64,000 bases of DNA. It comes from Dysidea avara (lineage: Eukaryota; Porifera; Demospongiae; Dictyoceratida; Dysideidae). Location of the stretch: assembly GCF_963678975.1 (NCBI RefSeq), contig NC_089273.1:5278488-5342487 (forward strand), written 5' to 3'. Under the pieces are notes generated by a model that searched no databases, was not told where the DNA came from, and saw only the letters and a program-made list of their open reading frames with translations. Position numbers and translations under genes: made by a program. Shown here piece by piece: positions 58,201 through 63,629 of this stretch; positions within the stretch are counted from its first letter, which is position 1, and every line of letters starts with the position of its first letter.

Positions 58201-61153
58201 ATGTGGCATATTTGGAAGTAAAAAATCATAACAAATATAATGTTAGCAATTACAAAAGGCTAGATAATTTGTAAAATTTAAGGTATAATTGATTGGAGGA
58301 CAAAGTTTACAGTACTTATCATTGTATAAAGGATCATGGAGGTTTGAACTTCTCACAAAAAAATATATATATTGACCAGATATCAGCCTCATAACACCTT
58401 GCCTCAAGCCAGTGTCTTTAGTACAACCAGAAATGCGTCCAATAGGTTGCTGCAAAATTTACTATTTTCTGTACACGTATGTATTTAATGGAATTCTACT
58501 GACTGACTGACTGCCTGACTGATGTCTTCAGACTCAATAACTATTAGGGCTACAGACTTTATTTTATTCACTTTAGCCTGACAGGTGCCTTTTGGCATAT
58601 TGCAATATGTACGATGCATGTTTCATGGACTTACCTGCGTCCTCCCATTTACATATCTTTGTTGACAGCGCAACATGTCAATTTACAATAGAGCATGATG
58701 GCTGCCCTAAATTTGTAACAGGTATTGTCTGAGGTTTCTGTTGTGACTGGATTATGTAATTGCAGAGGTCATTTTCATAGTGTTCTTTGTTTGTGATGGT
58801 GTGTAATGGGCTAAACATACGTAACCATGATGGCCACTTTGCTATTTAGTTGAAGTTCACGTTCAGATGAAAACAATAAGCCTGACAGCATTAATGTGGT
58901 ATGACAGGTCGTAATAACATATACAAGGAAAACAAGTTGATGTTGTGCTACTTCTAAAAACCAGGTGCCATACAGTTTGTTCTAGACAATCACATATTAA
59001 TTAACCATGCCATTACTTGTCTGGTTAGGCTATATGTTTTGTAAATGTTGTAATTTAACATATTTTGTAAAGTTTAAATTATGTTGCACTACCCATGACT
59101 GAATTAGGGATTTAATGTCCATAGTATAAATGGCAACCTCCCTTTGTTTCAATTTTTAAAAATTTCTTTGATCTTAATCAAACTTAAAATTCTTACAGTA
59201 CTAATTTAATGCAATGCTGCACCTGCATGAGGGTGAAAGACACTGCTCATACCACCCTCAAATTCCGATAAGAAAAATACTACAAGTATCCCAGCAACTT
59301 GAGTGAGTGAGCTCAAGGAGCTCGAGCAATCAGCTACAAATTATTAATTTATTGTGTATATTCATTGTTACTAATTCACAGTGATAAGGGATCTACTTCT
59401 TCCAATTTCACATGGGCATCAACTTTGGCACAACACAAATTGTGCTAGTGTTGGTTATCAACATAATTTTCAATTAATGCCTACTTGCCCTTTACTATTT
59501 CTATTAAATTCAAGCATGGACAGAGTGTTCCACATTTATTTCCAATCAGGCGTTTGTCTTAGAGGTATTAAAACAAGATACCTATATGTAAGTGTTAGTC
59601 AGTTAATAATGGACCTTATCCATATTGACGTCATAATTAATTCACATGTTAGTGTGGGGACTTTATCACGTTTTCATTCGTAGTAACCAAATTGAACTTT
59701 GTTTGCGGCTTTCAGGACATGCAACCATTATAAAGGTAATAGCTAGTCAGTGTGATGTGGCAATACAAAATAATCCCACCAGACAAAGCTACTGTAGACC
59801 TAAGTTTTGATATAGGTATAAAACCACACACATTTGTCTTGTAAGTACGTAAGTATGTATGCCTCACCTTGTCCCTTGCTGCAGTATGTAAATGTTATCG
59901 TAACAAACCACTAACTCTCCCAATACAATCCTATACAAAGTCCGAACACTATCACTGCCATTTTTATGTGGTGACTTCAATGTGGATAAGGTCCATTGCA
60001 TCAGTCTGGCTAAAAAAACTAATTAACTGACATACACCCTCAAAAGTTTAGTTGTCACCTAGAATGCTTTGTGGACTAGAGATTTTGTTTATCACTAGAG
60101 ATTTTGTTTACCCTTCGGGCAGCTGTGGGCACGCCTGGTTTTCTGAAATACTTTTTTTCCTAAAAGCATTTCTTCACATCCGCACTTGTGCTGTATAAAC
60201 TTACATACCGTAATTTGCTTGTTTTTCGTTGTAAAATAATTTTCATATGCAAAATTTGTACGAAAGTTTCTCCAGATCGAATTACCCTAATAGAGCAGTC
60301 ATTTACATAAATCATACAAAAATATTTTTAAACGACAATTTTTATCACAATTTTTTTTGTACGAAAATAAAGCGAATTATGGTAGTGTAAACGCTCTCCA
60401 CACTGTGTACTAAACTCTCAGGCAGATAATCTTTGTTATGAGGTATACTTCAATGCTTCGAGATACATAAGGTGAATCTCGTTTCTGAATAATATTATGG
60501 TGTGAATAGCCTTCCCAGTGGGCTGTACTAGTGTTGTAGCAACCAACAAAATGACAGCACCAGTCTTGTAGGATACCAGAAAAGTTCTGCGTATCTCTTC
60601 AAGTCGAAAAGGGCAAGTCCCTCATGAGAAAATGAAGAGCAGAATAAAGGCTTTCAAAAGAGAATTTTTGTAAGAAAGCACAATAGGCTATAGAACCAAT
60701 AAGAAGATACTTCTGTACATAATTTGGTTTGTTCAGGTTATGTTTATTTGCTTAGCAACACATACAGATTGAAGTATGAACTAAAATAAATGTCCAGTGG
60801 TATATCTTCAGGTGTATGTGATCTTCCTTGTTTCACTAATTTTTATTTCTTAGATCCCTAATATTGAACTTAAAATTCCTGTACTTTTATTATATAGTCT
60901 ATTAATGTCAATAGCAATTGTTGCAAGGAGGTCTAGTATTTCTTCTAGTGGTTTATGTGAATAAGTACGTACAACATTTCTGGGCTTCTACTCTGATTAA
61001 TGCATTACAGTAGACTTAGTCTAAGTGGTATTATCAACTGTTACAACGTGTGTTTCTCTCCTTAGAAGAAACAAAAGAAAGCTCCACCGAGGCGGACATC
61101 TAAAACGTATTCACATGCGCCTATTAACTTTGAACCACGTCATTTACCAGCAG
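26778..61153 (+). CDS. PLEKHG-like Rho guanine nucleotide exchange factor, 15 exons, 3' incomplete
   Basis: Gene-level entry; exons are listed separately. The spliced product so far is 425 residues: a Gly-rich start, a Dbl-homology (DH) domain of about 190 residues, then a pleckstrin-homology (PH) domain. DH conserved region 1 is TEMSYVKDLSEII, and conserved region 3 is LIKPVQRVLKYYLLLE, the helix that contacts Rho GTPases. The DH-PH linker (EIQSQLIGWEGNDLLTYGDL) and PH strands with LLLFEGILMITKKKEDQYVY are most like the PLEKHG1-3 group. Such proteins swap GDP for GTP on Rho-family GTPases at membranes and the actin cytoskeleton. All exon phases agree. About 15-20 residues of the PH domain seem missing between the exons ending 48223 and starting 56011, so one small exon is probably unrecognised. 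Confidence 0.9.
27246..27313 (-). repeat. tRNA-derived SINE head
   Basis: On the minus strand, tgcagcacggtgggtagagt resembles a tRNA start with A box, and gggtttaagccccag resembles a B box, spaced as in a tRNA. The stems do not pair well, so this is a SINE remnant rather than a tRNA gene. Confidence 0.45.
28102..28165 (+). repeat. tRNA-like SINE remnant
   Basis: gatggtttagtggtagaacc looks like a tRNA-Gly-type A box; aggttttagggtttg is a worn B box. No acceptor stem was found. Confidence 0.35.
28528..28631 (+). CDS. RhoGEF exon 2
   Basis: The acceptor atcctcag ends at 28527 and the donor gtgagt begins at 28632. Encodes GYQTPIIDHMDTLKISEEDI and LALFNNIEEMRDFNQ, the DH region containing the usual IF.NI.E....N pattern. 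Leaves two bases of the Q codon (phase 2). Confidence 0.9.
28772..29172. mobile_element. Foldback element in RhoGEF intron
   Basis: Left arm ttggtactcag..acaagcacaagatggtcgca..gtacaggtacctatggagaa is repeated inverted at the right (ttctccataggcacctgtac, tggccatcttgtgcttgt, ggtactcgag). Arms of about 120 bases with indels; the loop is unique. Non-coding. Confidence 0.7.
29445..29757 (-). repeat. tRNA-derived SINE, minus strand
   Basis: On the minus strand: tgtaaagcactggcttagta (A box region), aaggtttaaggcttgg (B box), then a body with attgctccagtctacttggg, a string typical of SINE bodies in many invertebrates. Degenerate; the far end is uncertain. Confidence 0.45.
30244..30372 (+). CDS. RhoGEF exon 3
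   Basis: The acceptor cacccatag ends at 30243, the donor gtgagt begins at 30373. Encodes AMLTALTKCRYNIKEVANTF and ITMWENADVGLKIYSDYCSV, the middle DH helices; the string I.Y..YC..YP is a Dbl hallmark. Enters phase 2, leaves phase 2. Confidence 0.9.
30706..30839. mobile_element. Tc1/mariner-type MITE, TA flanked
   Basis: 134 bases with ends cagtggaacctg and caggtttcactg, flanked by TA. The interior repeats aatcaggacacttgataat strings. Single ends of the same type occur at 22470 (minus), 46380 and 56109. Confidence 0.75.
30937..31014 (+). repeat. (TG)n microsatellite
   Basis: About 78 bases of TG with one C interruption, 87 bases before RhoGEF exon 4. Long open frames across it on both strands are artefacts. 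Confidence 0.95.
31101..31158 (+). CDS. RhoGEF exon 4
   Basis: The acceptor tttgtag ends at 31100, the donor gtacgt starts at 31159. Encodes TVEVLTKCMKTPVVSMFFK of the DH domain. Enters phase 2, leaves phase 0. Confidence 0.85.
31346..31685. mobile_element. Foldback element, about 140-bp arms
   Basis: 31346-31485 and 31540-31685 are near-perfect inverted copies (ctcagaaataagcacatatt at the left, its complement at the right; inner ends ggtgtcctgatttc and gaaatcaggacacc). Loop only about 55 bases. The inner strings relate it to the 30706 MITE. The open frame at 31650-31925 is incidental. Confidence 0.85.
32402..32760. mobile_element. hAT-like MITE with perfect 8-bp target duplication
   Basis: Starts taggtgtggacaatacc, ends ggtatcac-type cgtatcaccccacccccta-like terminus (bases 32744-32760). 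Flanked by atagtaat at 32394-32401 and again at 32761-32768, a perfect 8-bp duplication typical of hAT. 359 bases, no transposase. Confidence 0.85.
32951..33043 (+). CDS. RhoGEF exon 5, DH conserved region 3
   Basis: The acceptor cattacag ends at 32950, the donor gtgtgt begins at 33044. Encodes TCQMKMGHMLPLGAYLIKPV and QRVLKYYLLLE: the signature helix of Dbl exchange factors (L..KP.QR..KY.LLL), the most diagnostic segment of the gene. Phase 0 in and out. Confidence 0.95.
33061..33111 (+). repeat. (TG)n microsatellite
   Basis: TG tract starting 18 bases after the exon 5 donor. Confidence 0.95.
33136..33318 (+). repeat. 17-bp minisatellite
   Basis: About ten head-to-tail copies of gtgtagtgtgtgcacat with few changes, following the TG tract. 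Mirrored His/Thr-rich open frames on the minus strand are artefacts of the repeat. Confidence 0.9.
33351..33477 (-). repeat. tRNA-derived SINE, minus strand
   Basis: On the minus strand: ggcagcatagctatgtggct (A box), aggttcaatgcctggtcg (B box), then ttgttgttgtttccttgaat and aagaaactttactcaca, a widespread SINE body motif. It runs into the TG/CA repeats, which probably grew from its tail. Confidence 0.65.
33551..33850 (+). repeat. SINE-body-like segment, opposite orientation
   Basis: cactgctctaggctacccag and gggggacctattgacctggt resemble the downstream body of tRNA SINEs. It faces away from the copy at 33351-33477, with a CA-rich stretch between. No tRNA head seen, so truncated. Confidence 0.4.
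34196..34440 (+). repeat. TG-rich degenerate microsatellite
   Basis: Interrupted TG, TGCG and TGTAG arrays inside RhoGEF intron 5. Confidence 0.9.
35066..35116 (+). CDS. RhoGEF exon 6
   Basis: The acceptor tgtcacag ends at 35065, the donor gttagc begins at 35117. Encodes QLNKCVKPEEDGKEEMK, the loop after DH conserved region 3. Phase 0 in and out. The following intron (35117-40246) holds the antisense fibrinogen-related gene. Confidence 0.8.
35969..36760 (-). CDS. Secreted fibrinogen-related protein (FReD), single exon, nested
   Basis: Complete 263-residue protein. A hydrophobic signal peptide spans residues 1-30 (ITISILVASAIGIVLVDG), followed by a CCC cluster (42-44) and a full fibrinogen C-terminal domain: VYCDTTSGGGGW (75-86), EFWFGLRGMHTLT (116-128), the calcium site DRDNDRW (198-204), NNCAV (206-210), NGGGWWYNQC (216-225) and EIKIRPKDC near the end. 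C208 and C225 should form the conserved disulfide. Such secreted proteins act as lectins in recognition and innate immunity (ficolin, tachylectin and FREP relatives); the ligand here is unknown. It lies inside a RhoGEF intron on the opposite strand and has no intron of its own, which suggests a retrocopy or simple ancestral structure. ATG 36760 is the first methionine before the signal peptide; one at residue 9 is possible. Confidence 0.93.
   Translation of the reverse strand: MTSVVKFTMISNITISILVASAIGIVLVDGECQTSGGPIESCCCLGYNNTHFNVKSPGVHTIGNFGGVKCSNTRVYCDTTSGGGGWLVVQRRKGGSVDFNRDWIDYEDGFGSLTGEFWFGLRGMHTLTNQGQWELRIDYTFTNGTKGYLSYSNFRVGPASEQYPLTISGFDGVTNDPFYTIQKRSAWSLNGRKFTTRDRDNDRWDNNCAVHNNGRNGGGWWYNQCSALYLNHRYNHHYTIHLNGKYHPLPFIEIKIRPKDCII
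36815..36823 (-). promoter_or_regulatory. Possible TATA box of the FReD gene
   Basis: ctatatatg on the minus strand lies 55-63 bases before the ATG at 36760. Position suits a core promoter with a short leader, but AT-rich background makes chance likely. Confidence 0.3.
37372..38050 (+). repeat. Tandem duplication, unit 1
   Basis: Matches unit 2 (38462-39220) in order: ggaatggaaaggaagtgat, tgtcaagtgttttagta, cagggataactgg, ttgctcaaac, ttgttctatagc. Offset about 1.1 kb. A segment of about 90 bases (37845-37936) lies in opposite orientation to its counterpart. No protein recognised. Confidence 0.75.
38462..39220 (+). repeat. Tandem duplication, unit 2 with inverted segment
   Basis: Second copy. 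Bases 38991-39110 carry the reverse complement of 37845-37936 (tttcactcagactg..gcactttaacat..ccttgtggttgc..aacaacaactacacaa), while both sides stay collinear. Divergence between units is noticeable, so the duplication is not recent. Confidence 0.75.
39644..40047 (+). mobile_element. hAT MITE, CATAGGYGG family, copy 2, perfect TSD
   Basis: 404 bases; starts cataggtggcagaaag, ends ctttctctgccactg. Flanked by cttggtcc at 39636-39643 and 40048-40055, a perfect 8-bp duplication. Interior homologous to 16149-16503 and inverted 47640-47935, including the gatcgagatactctaataga motif. No coding capacity. Confidence 0.88.
40247..40327 (+). CDS. RhoGEF exon 7
   Basis: The acceptor ccttacag ends at 40246, the donor gtaaaa begins at 40328. 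Encodes AASSTMTQVAEHINEVKKSY and ETSLLVQ, the long last DH helix leading to the PH domain. Phase 0 in and out. Confidence 0.9.
40604..41483 (+). mobile_element. Unknown element, unique part, copy 1 (+)
   Basis: Starts with acacacggtagtgtgtcgtg and runs through a (TTC)n tract to gatcgagatactctaataga, where the satellite begins. The same sequence lies inverted at 49436-50275. A frame open for most of its length in both copies (from about 40739 here) shows many amino-acid differences between copies, so I doubt it is a real gene. No family recognised. Confidence 0.7.
41484..44935 (+). repeat. 30-31-bp satellite array, about 3.45 kb
   Basis: More than 100 tandem monomers built on gtagagagttcagctacaaa. 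Three main types recur: one with agaagaagttaccttg, one with aaagaaaccaccatg, one with caaacaaatcaccctg. Together they often make a roughly 90-base higher-order unit. Monomer length is not a multiple of three and no open frame runs through, so non-coding. It continues directly from the element at 40604-41483 and lies in RhoGEF intron 7. Confidence 0.93.
44946..45175. mobile_element. TGTGACCGGAT-family MITE, intact, TA flanked
   Basis: 230 bases. Left end tgtgaccggatttgcgaaaa, right end its exact complement (ttttcgcaaatccggtcaca), TA on both sides. The cleanest member of the family here; it sits at the end of the satellite. Confidence 0.88.
45342..45666. mobile_element. Foldback element, aatctaatccaaaacagcc family
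   Basis: 325 bases, almost wholly palindromic: arms from aatctaatccaaaacagcca to gacaattcaggtgaattttt, then the complement, with a loop of about 15 bases. A second copy is at 48541-48875 and a half copy near 20965-21065. Confidence 0.9.
45773..45802 (+). CDS. RhoGEF exon 8 (30 bases)
   Basis: The acceptor cttcacag ends at 45772, the donor gtatgt begins at 45803. Encodes EIQSQLIGWE of the DH-PH linker. Very short, but its phase, splice sites and close match to the PLEKHG linker support it. Confidence 0.85.
45940..45978 (+). CDS. RhoGEF exon 9 (39 bases)
   Basis: The acceptor attacag ends at 45939, the donor gtacgg begins at 45979. Encodes GNDLLTYGDLVEQ, continuing the linker into the first PH strand. 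Phase 0 in and out. Confidence 0.85.
46121..46210 (+). repeat. (TG)n microsatellite
   Basis: About 90 bases of TG with one T interruption, in the intron after exon 9. Confidence 0.95.
46639..46779 (+). CDS. RhoGEF exon 10, PH domain
   Basis: The acceptor gtgttag ends at 46638, the donor gtgagt begins at 46780. Encodes 47 residues, GTFKFLGSKTSTAAIHLATE and RHLLLFEGILMITKKKEDQY; the LLLFEGILMITKKK string is the characteristic PH strand of this exchange-factor group. Phase 0 in and out. Confidence 0.93.
47640..47935 (-). mobile_element. hAT MITE, CATAGGYGG family, copy 3, worn
   Basis: On the minus strand it matches 39644-40047 over most of its interior (gatcgagatactctaataga, agctacat..taaagat, ggtgaggtgggcagct, ggtctcacc). 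The C-rich right terminus is degraded, and no target duplication was found. Confidence 0.65.
48131..48223 (+). CDS. RhoGEF exon 11, PH domain
   Basis: The acceptor tctaatag ends at 48130, the donor gtaagt begins at 48224. Encodes VDDLQTDGRIARFPLCFELY and DVSRDKAFVFI, PH strands. Phase 0 in and out. The next recognised exon starts at 56011, 7.8 kb on, and the usual strand between them appears missing. Confidence 0.88.
48541..48875. mobile_element. Foldback element, second copy
   Basis: Palindromic copy of the 45342-45666 element (aatccaaaacagccaagctg at the left, its complement ending ttggattagatt). A longer loop contains cgcttggtcttgg. Just before it (about 48440-48530) is another imperfect palindrome related to 62571-62657. 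Confidence 0.85.
48883..48935 (+). repeat. ACTGGACTGG repeat end
   Basis: tttactggactggaaaacta and actactggactgacatattt match, inverted, 63440-63495 and, directly, 61690-61735. Confidence 0.6.
48960..49435 (-). repeat. Satellite array, short inverted copy
   Basis: About 15 monomers of the 41484-44935 satellite in reverse orientation (ttgtagctgaactctctaca). It runs into the inverted unique part at 49436-50275, giving the same element layout as copy 1 but with a far shorter array. Confidence 0.9.
49436..50275 (-). mobile_element. Unknown element, unique part, copy 2 (-)
   Basis: Reverse-complement copy of 40604-41483, ending with the same cggtagtgtgtcgtg terminus, here read as cacgacacactaccg. 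The (TTC)n tract is shorter. Boundaries inferred from where similarity stops. Confidence 0.75.
50276..51500 (+). other. RhoGEF intron 11, no recognised content
   Basis: A possible tiny exon (acceptor ttgtttcag at 50293, donor gtgagt at 50311) is 17 bases and does not keep the frame, so it is not annotated. Otherwise nothing seen. Confidence 0.4.
51505..52195. mobile_element. Element with GGACTGGACTACTGG ends
   Basis: gtggactggactactggactcag at the left and its near complement (agcccagtagtccagtccatcc, trimmed) at the right make an inverted pair of about 25 bases. Inside lies a cagtggcggattcaaggg start at 51780 with a C-rich counterpart near 52030, probably a nested hAT-like insertion. Confidence 0.5.
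52196..53180 (+). other. RhoGEF intron 11, no recognised content
   Basis: AT-rich; no exon or clear repeat seen. Confidence 0.4.
53181..53748 (-). repeat. Dispersed repeat family, best copy
   Basis: Starts gtagggaccacaaacgagtg and runs to the TGTGACC element. Further copies: 54350-54480 (partial), 58420-58900 (worn) and 63630-64000 (running off the window). Shared strings include caagcgtaactcgataa, tacgggcttgattttttca and cttcatggacttacc. The minus-strand open frame 53441-53776 is not kept open in the other copies. Confidence 0.7.
53749..54306. mobile_element. TGTGACCGGAT-family MITE, long member
   Basis: Left end gtgaccggatctgcgaaaac, right end gttttcacatatccggtcac, inside aatt on both sides. 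558 bases, non-coding. It separates two copies of the repeat above. Confidence 0.8.
54307..56010 (+). other. RhoGEF intron 11, right part
   Basis: Partial dispersed-repeat copy at 54350-54480, then AT-rich sequence. The missing PH exon should be somewhere in 48224-56010; I could not locate it with confidence. Confidence 0.4.
56011..56097 (+). CDS. RhoGEF exon 12, end of PH domain
   Basis: The acceptor ttctgtag ends at 56010, the donor gtaaga begins at 56098. Encodes ANTLDEKLDWVKQVDKIVER and KIHMGLTDR; the EK..W...I pattern is the C-terminal PH helix with its invariant tryptophan. Phase 0 in and out. Confidence 0.88.
57001..57031 (+). CDS. RhoGEF exon 13 (31 bases)
   Basis: The acceptor tatttacag ends at 57000, the donor gtatgt begins at 57032. 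Encodes TKLLLFAGIH plus one base of the next codon. Phase fits both neighbours, but the sequence is not conserved enough to be sure. Confidence 0.55.
57389..57501 (+). CDS. RhoGEF exon 14
   Basis: The acceptor ttgtacag ends at 57388; completes the split codon and encodes AAGRGPDDVSQQTSNTTTDA and KQFFSEQAGMELHYMEQL, a polar post-PH segment. The proposed donor gtagtg at 57502 is weak. If it is not used, the frame ends at once (VV then TAG at 57508), giving a short isoform. Confidence 0.65.
57708..57730 (+). repeat. Single end of TGTGACCGGAT family
   Basis: tgtgaccggatct without a matching partner end nearby; a truncated element. Confidence 0.5.
57732..59608 (+). other. RhoGEF intron 14, left part
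   Basis: Contains the SINE-like trace at 58086-58160 and a worn dispersed-repeat copy at 58420-58900. A short match near 58935 (gttgatgttgtgctacttct) repeats 2470-2490. No exon recognised. Confidence 0.45.
58086..58160 (+). repeat. tRNA-like SINE remnant
   Basis: tgtggctcaatgggatagac as A box and cagtttgaattctact as B box. Stems are not preserved. Confidence 0.4.
59609..59996. mobile_element. MITE with ATGGACCTTATCC ends
   Basis: Ends atggaccttatccatattga and tcaatgtggataaggtccat are inverted copies of about 25 bases; TA precedes the left end. 388 bases, non-coding. Confidence 0.7.
60205..60385. mobile_element. MITE with TACCGTAATTTGC ends
   Basis: taccgtaatttgcttgtttt at the left, aaaataaagcgaattatggta at the right; poly-T/A arms pair (ttcgttgtaaaa / tacgaaaataaa). 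Contains ccctaatagagcagtcattt. Copy of 7213-7410 in better condition. Confidence 0.65.
61066..61153 (+). CDS. RhoGEF exon 15 (last in window)
   Basis: The acceptor ctccttag ends at 61065, the donor gtatgc begins at 61154. Encodes KKQKKAPPRRTSKTYSHAPI and NFEPRHLPA, a basic, proline-containing tail segment. Leaves phase 1, so the gene continues past 61154; no further exon was recognised before 64000. Confidence 0.7.
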
Positions 61154-61200
61154 GTATGCATGTATGTGTGCTTGTGTGTATGTGTGTTTGTAGTGTGTGT

Positions 61201-61272
<72 letters not shown>

Positions 61273-61369
61273 GTGTTTAGTGTGTGTAGTGTAGTGTAGT
61301 GTGTGTGTACTGTAGTGTGTGTGTACTGTAGTGTGTGTGTGTACTGTGTTTAGTGTGTGTGTGTACTGT

Positions 61370-61430
<61 letters not shown>
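61154..61430 (+). repeat. TG-rich microsatellite block
   Basis: Two long (TG)n tracts joined by tactgtgtttagtgtgtg repeats, starting at the exon 15 donor. Confidence 0.95.
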
Positions 61431-61920
61431 ATGCGTGGCGTGGCGTGGAGTGGTGTGCATGAGTGTGTATGTACTAATACAATATGGATGATACTAGTAC
61501 ATATACTTGTGTAGTGTATACAATAGAGTGTCTAGTCTGTAATCCATTTACATAACTGACAGAACTAAGTACCAAATAATTGATATGTATTATTCTGTTT
61601 TTGTTGTTTTTTTTTGTTTTTTTTTTGCCATATGGACATAGCCAACTGTGGGCTTACTTGAAACTAAGATTACACTTGCTGGTGTTACTATTCATTGGAC
61701 TGGATTGCTGGACTGACATATTTTTACATTTTATGGTTGGATTTGTTAAGCCTTGCTAGCTAAATGTTTTTGTGGAACCTTTAGCCATTACTAAATGCTG
61801 AATGTGAACATTGCAATAAGGAAAAAACTGCCTTCTAGTGATTTCACTACTGCTCTACAGTACTTACGTATGTATATATTCCTTATCCTTGTGTGTAGTA
61901 ATACTGAAGGGCTGTGATAG

Positions 61921-63034
61921 TAGGGTTGGGCGATAATGAAAAATATACCACTTTAACACCTCAGATCAAAGGAAACCACAGGGTTGTATATCACATATTG
62001 TCCTGACCACAGGGTGATATCTAGATATCGCCCTGCAGTTAGGGCAATATCATGACATAGCCCTGACCACAACTGCCTTTGATGCTGAGGCAGCTACAAA
62101 GCATTGGTTACCTTTGAGTATTTATAGAGATGCTTGAAGTTTTGCATTGTGGGTTTGAGTTAAACATGTTGATTTAGTTAGGGGCATTGTTGTGAAGTAA
62201 AAAGAATTGAGTGAGTCAGCATTGCATAGTTCAGTTACTAAGCATCACTAAATAATCATTTTTTGCAATGTGGGGATTGTTTTTCTACAGAGTACATTTC
62301 AACTGCATGAAAAGATGCCTCAAACATTCACAACCTATATGTCCAAGTGTTTATTTTAGCACCTTAGGTAACTTTATTCATTCACAAAGTGGTTATTTGG
62401 TTTAAAATGGTATGACTACAACCAGTGAAACCCACAATCATTTTTTTTTTGTGCCCACAATTTAAACCCACAATCAATTTTTGCAAACCTCTGTATAAAA
62501 GTAATGTAGTGAATGCAGGTTTGTCTTCCTTCACCTATTAGGTGAGCATGCCAGAGTGGTATATATTACTTATGCCATGGCCACTCGGGATTTGCCTGAT
62601 ATATATACCCTCGGCTTGGGCATATATATCAGGCAAATCCCTTGTGGCCATGGTATAACTATTAAAAGTACACCACAATATATCATGAAAGCATTTATTG
62701 CGATAATCGATATTATCATGATATTGCATGCTCATTAGAAAAATCATGTTATGTTCATTTCATATGTACAAGTTTTGATATGTGTTGTAGCTATTGTTAT
62801 ACCCATCCCATAAACAACCCCTAAGCAATAAACACTGCATAATAGCTTCATGCTAAATGTGATTTGCTGCATTTATAAGACAGTATCATTAATGCCGTTT
62901 TATTTTGTAACCAATTGTATCACAGTATATCATAAACTCGATATATCACGATGTGTAAAAGTAGCCTCGATACAGTTATCATCTCATGCTTTTATCATGA
63001 TAGCAATGATATATCGTTATATTGCTCAACCCTA
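61921..63034. mobile_element. hAT-like element, 1.1 kb, perfect 8-bp TSD
   Basis: Starts tagggttgggcgataatg and ends atattgctcaaccctA-type terminus (63018-63034). Flanked by tgtgatag at 61913-61920 and 63035-63042. Internal atatcg / gatatat repeats near both ends. No transposase frame; non-autonomous. Contains the palindrome at 62571-62657. Confidence 0.85.
62571..62657. repeat. 87-base near-perfect palindrome
   Basis: tatgccatggccac..gggatttgcctgatata at the left mirrors tatatatcaggcaaatccc..gtggccatggtata at the right, with a small loop. A worn relative is at about 48440-48530. Nested in the 61921-63034 element. Confidence 0.8.
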
Positions 63035-63042
63035 TGTGATAG

Positions 63043-63629
63043 TTATCAAATTGCTAATGATATACTTGAACAACATAACAACAACCGTTGGGATACAGTA
63101 CAATCTGAGATAAAGCTGATCAATCTACTCATCTTCATTAAACTTCTTTAATATACAAAATTGTCACACAACAATAAAGTTCTTTCTGCCTACCGTAGCT
63201 GCGTACTTGCATGTGCTATTTGTTAGAACATTTTAGAATTGCCACTCCCTATCATCATTGCTATCACAGCCCTGCAAAATGACTATACACAGGGTAAGGG
63301 GTATATATGTATTGTAGAGCCGTAGAGGAGATTTTGCTTATTCCACTGCTTATATTCAACATTAGTAATGTGATAAAGGTTACATAAAGGCCTTTAGCTA
63401 ACAAGACGTAACAAATCAGACCATGTAACATGTAAAAACCAAAAATATGTCAGTCCAGTAGTTCAGTGTAGTTTTCCAGTCCAGTAAATAGTAATACTCC
63501 TAGTCATGGAACTATAATAAGGACTGAATGTTTTATCAGAGTAGTCTAACCCTAATAGAGCTGTGCGATTATCTAGTTATATCAGATTATCGAGATAAAC
63601 ATAAGGATGATAGGTTTATCATAGTATAT
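63043..63629. other. No recognised gene
   Basis: Holds the ACTGGACTGG end near 63440-63495 and an atcgagataaac fragment near 63588. No exon seen. Confidence 0.4.

Larger units (their letters stand above)
61690..63495. mobile_element. Possible outer element with ACTGGACTGG ends
   Basis: cattggactggattgctgga..gacatatttttac at the left and the inverted equivalent (atatgtcagtccagtagttc, ttttccagtccagtaaat) at the right. The element at 61921-63034 sits within. The two ends could also be independent fragments. Confidence 0.4.
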
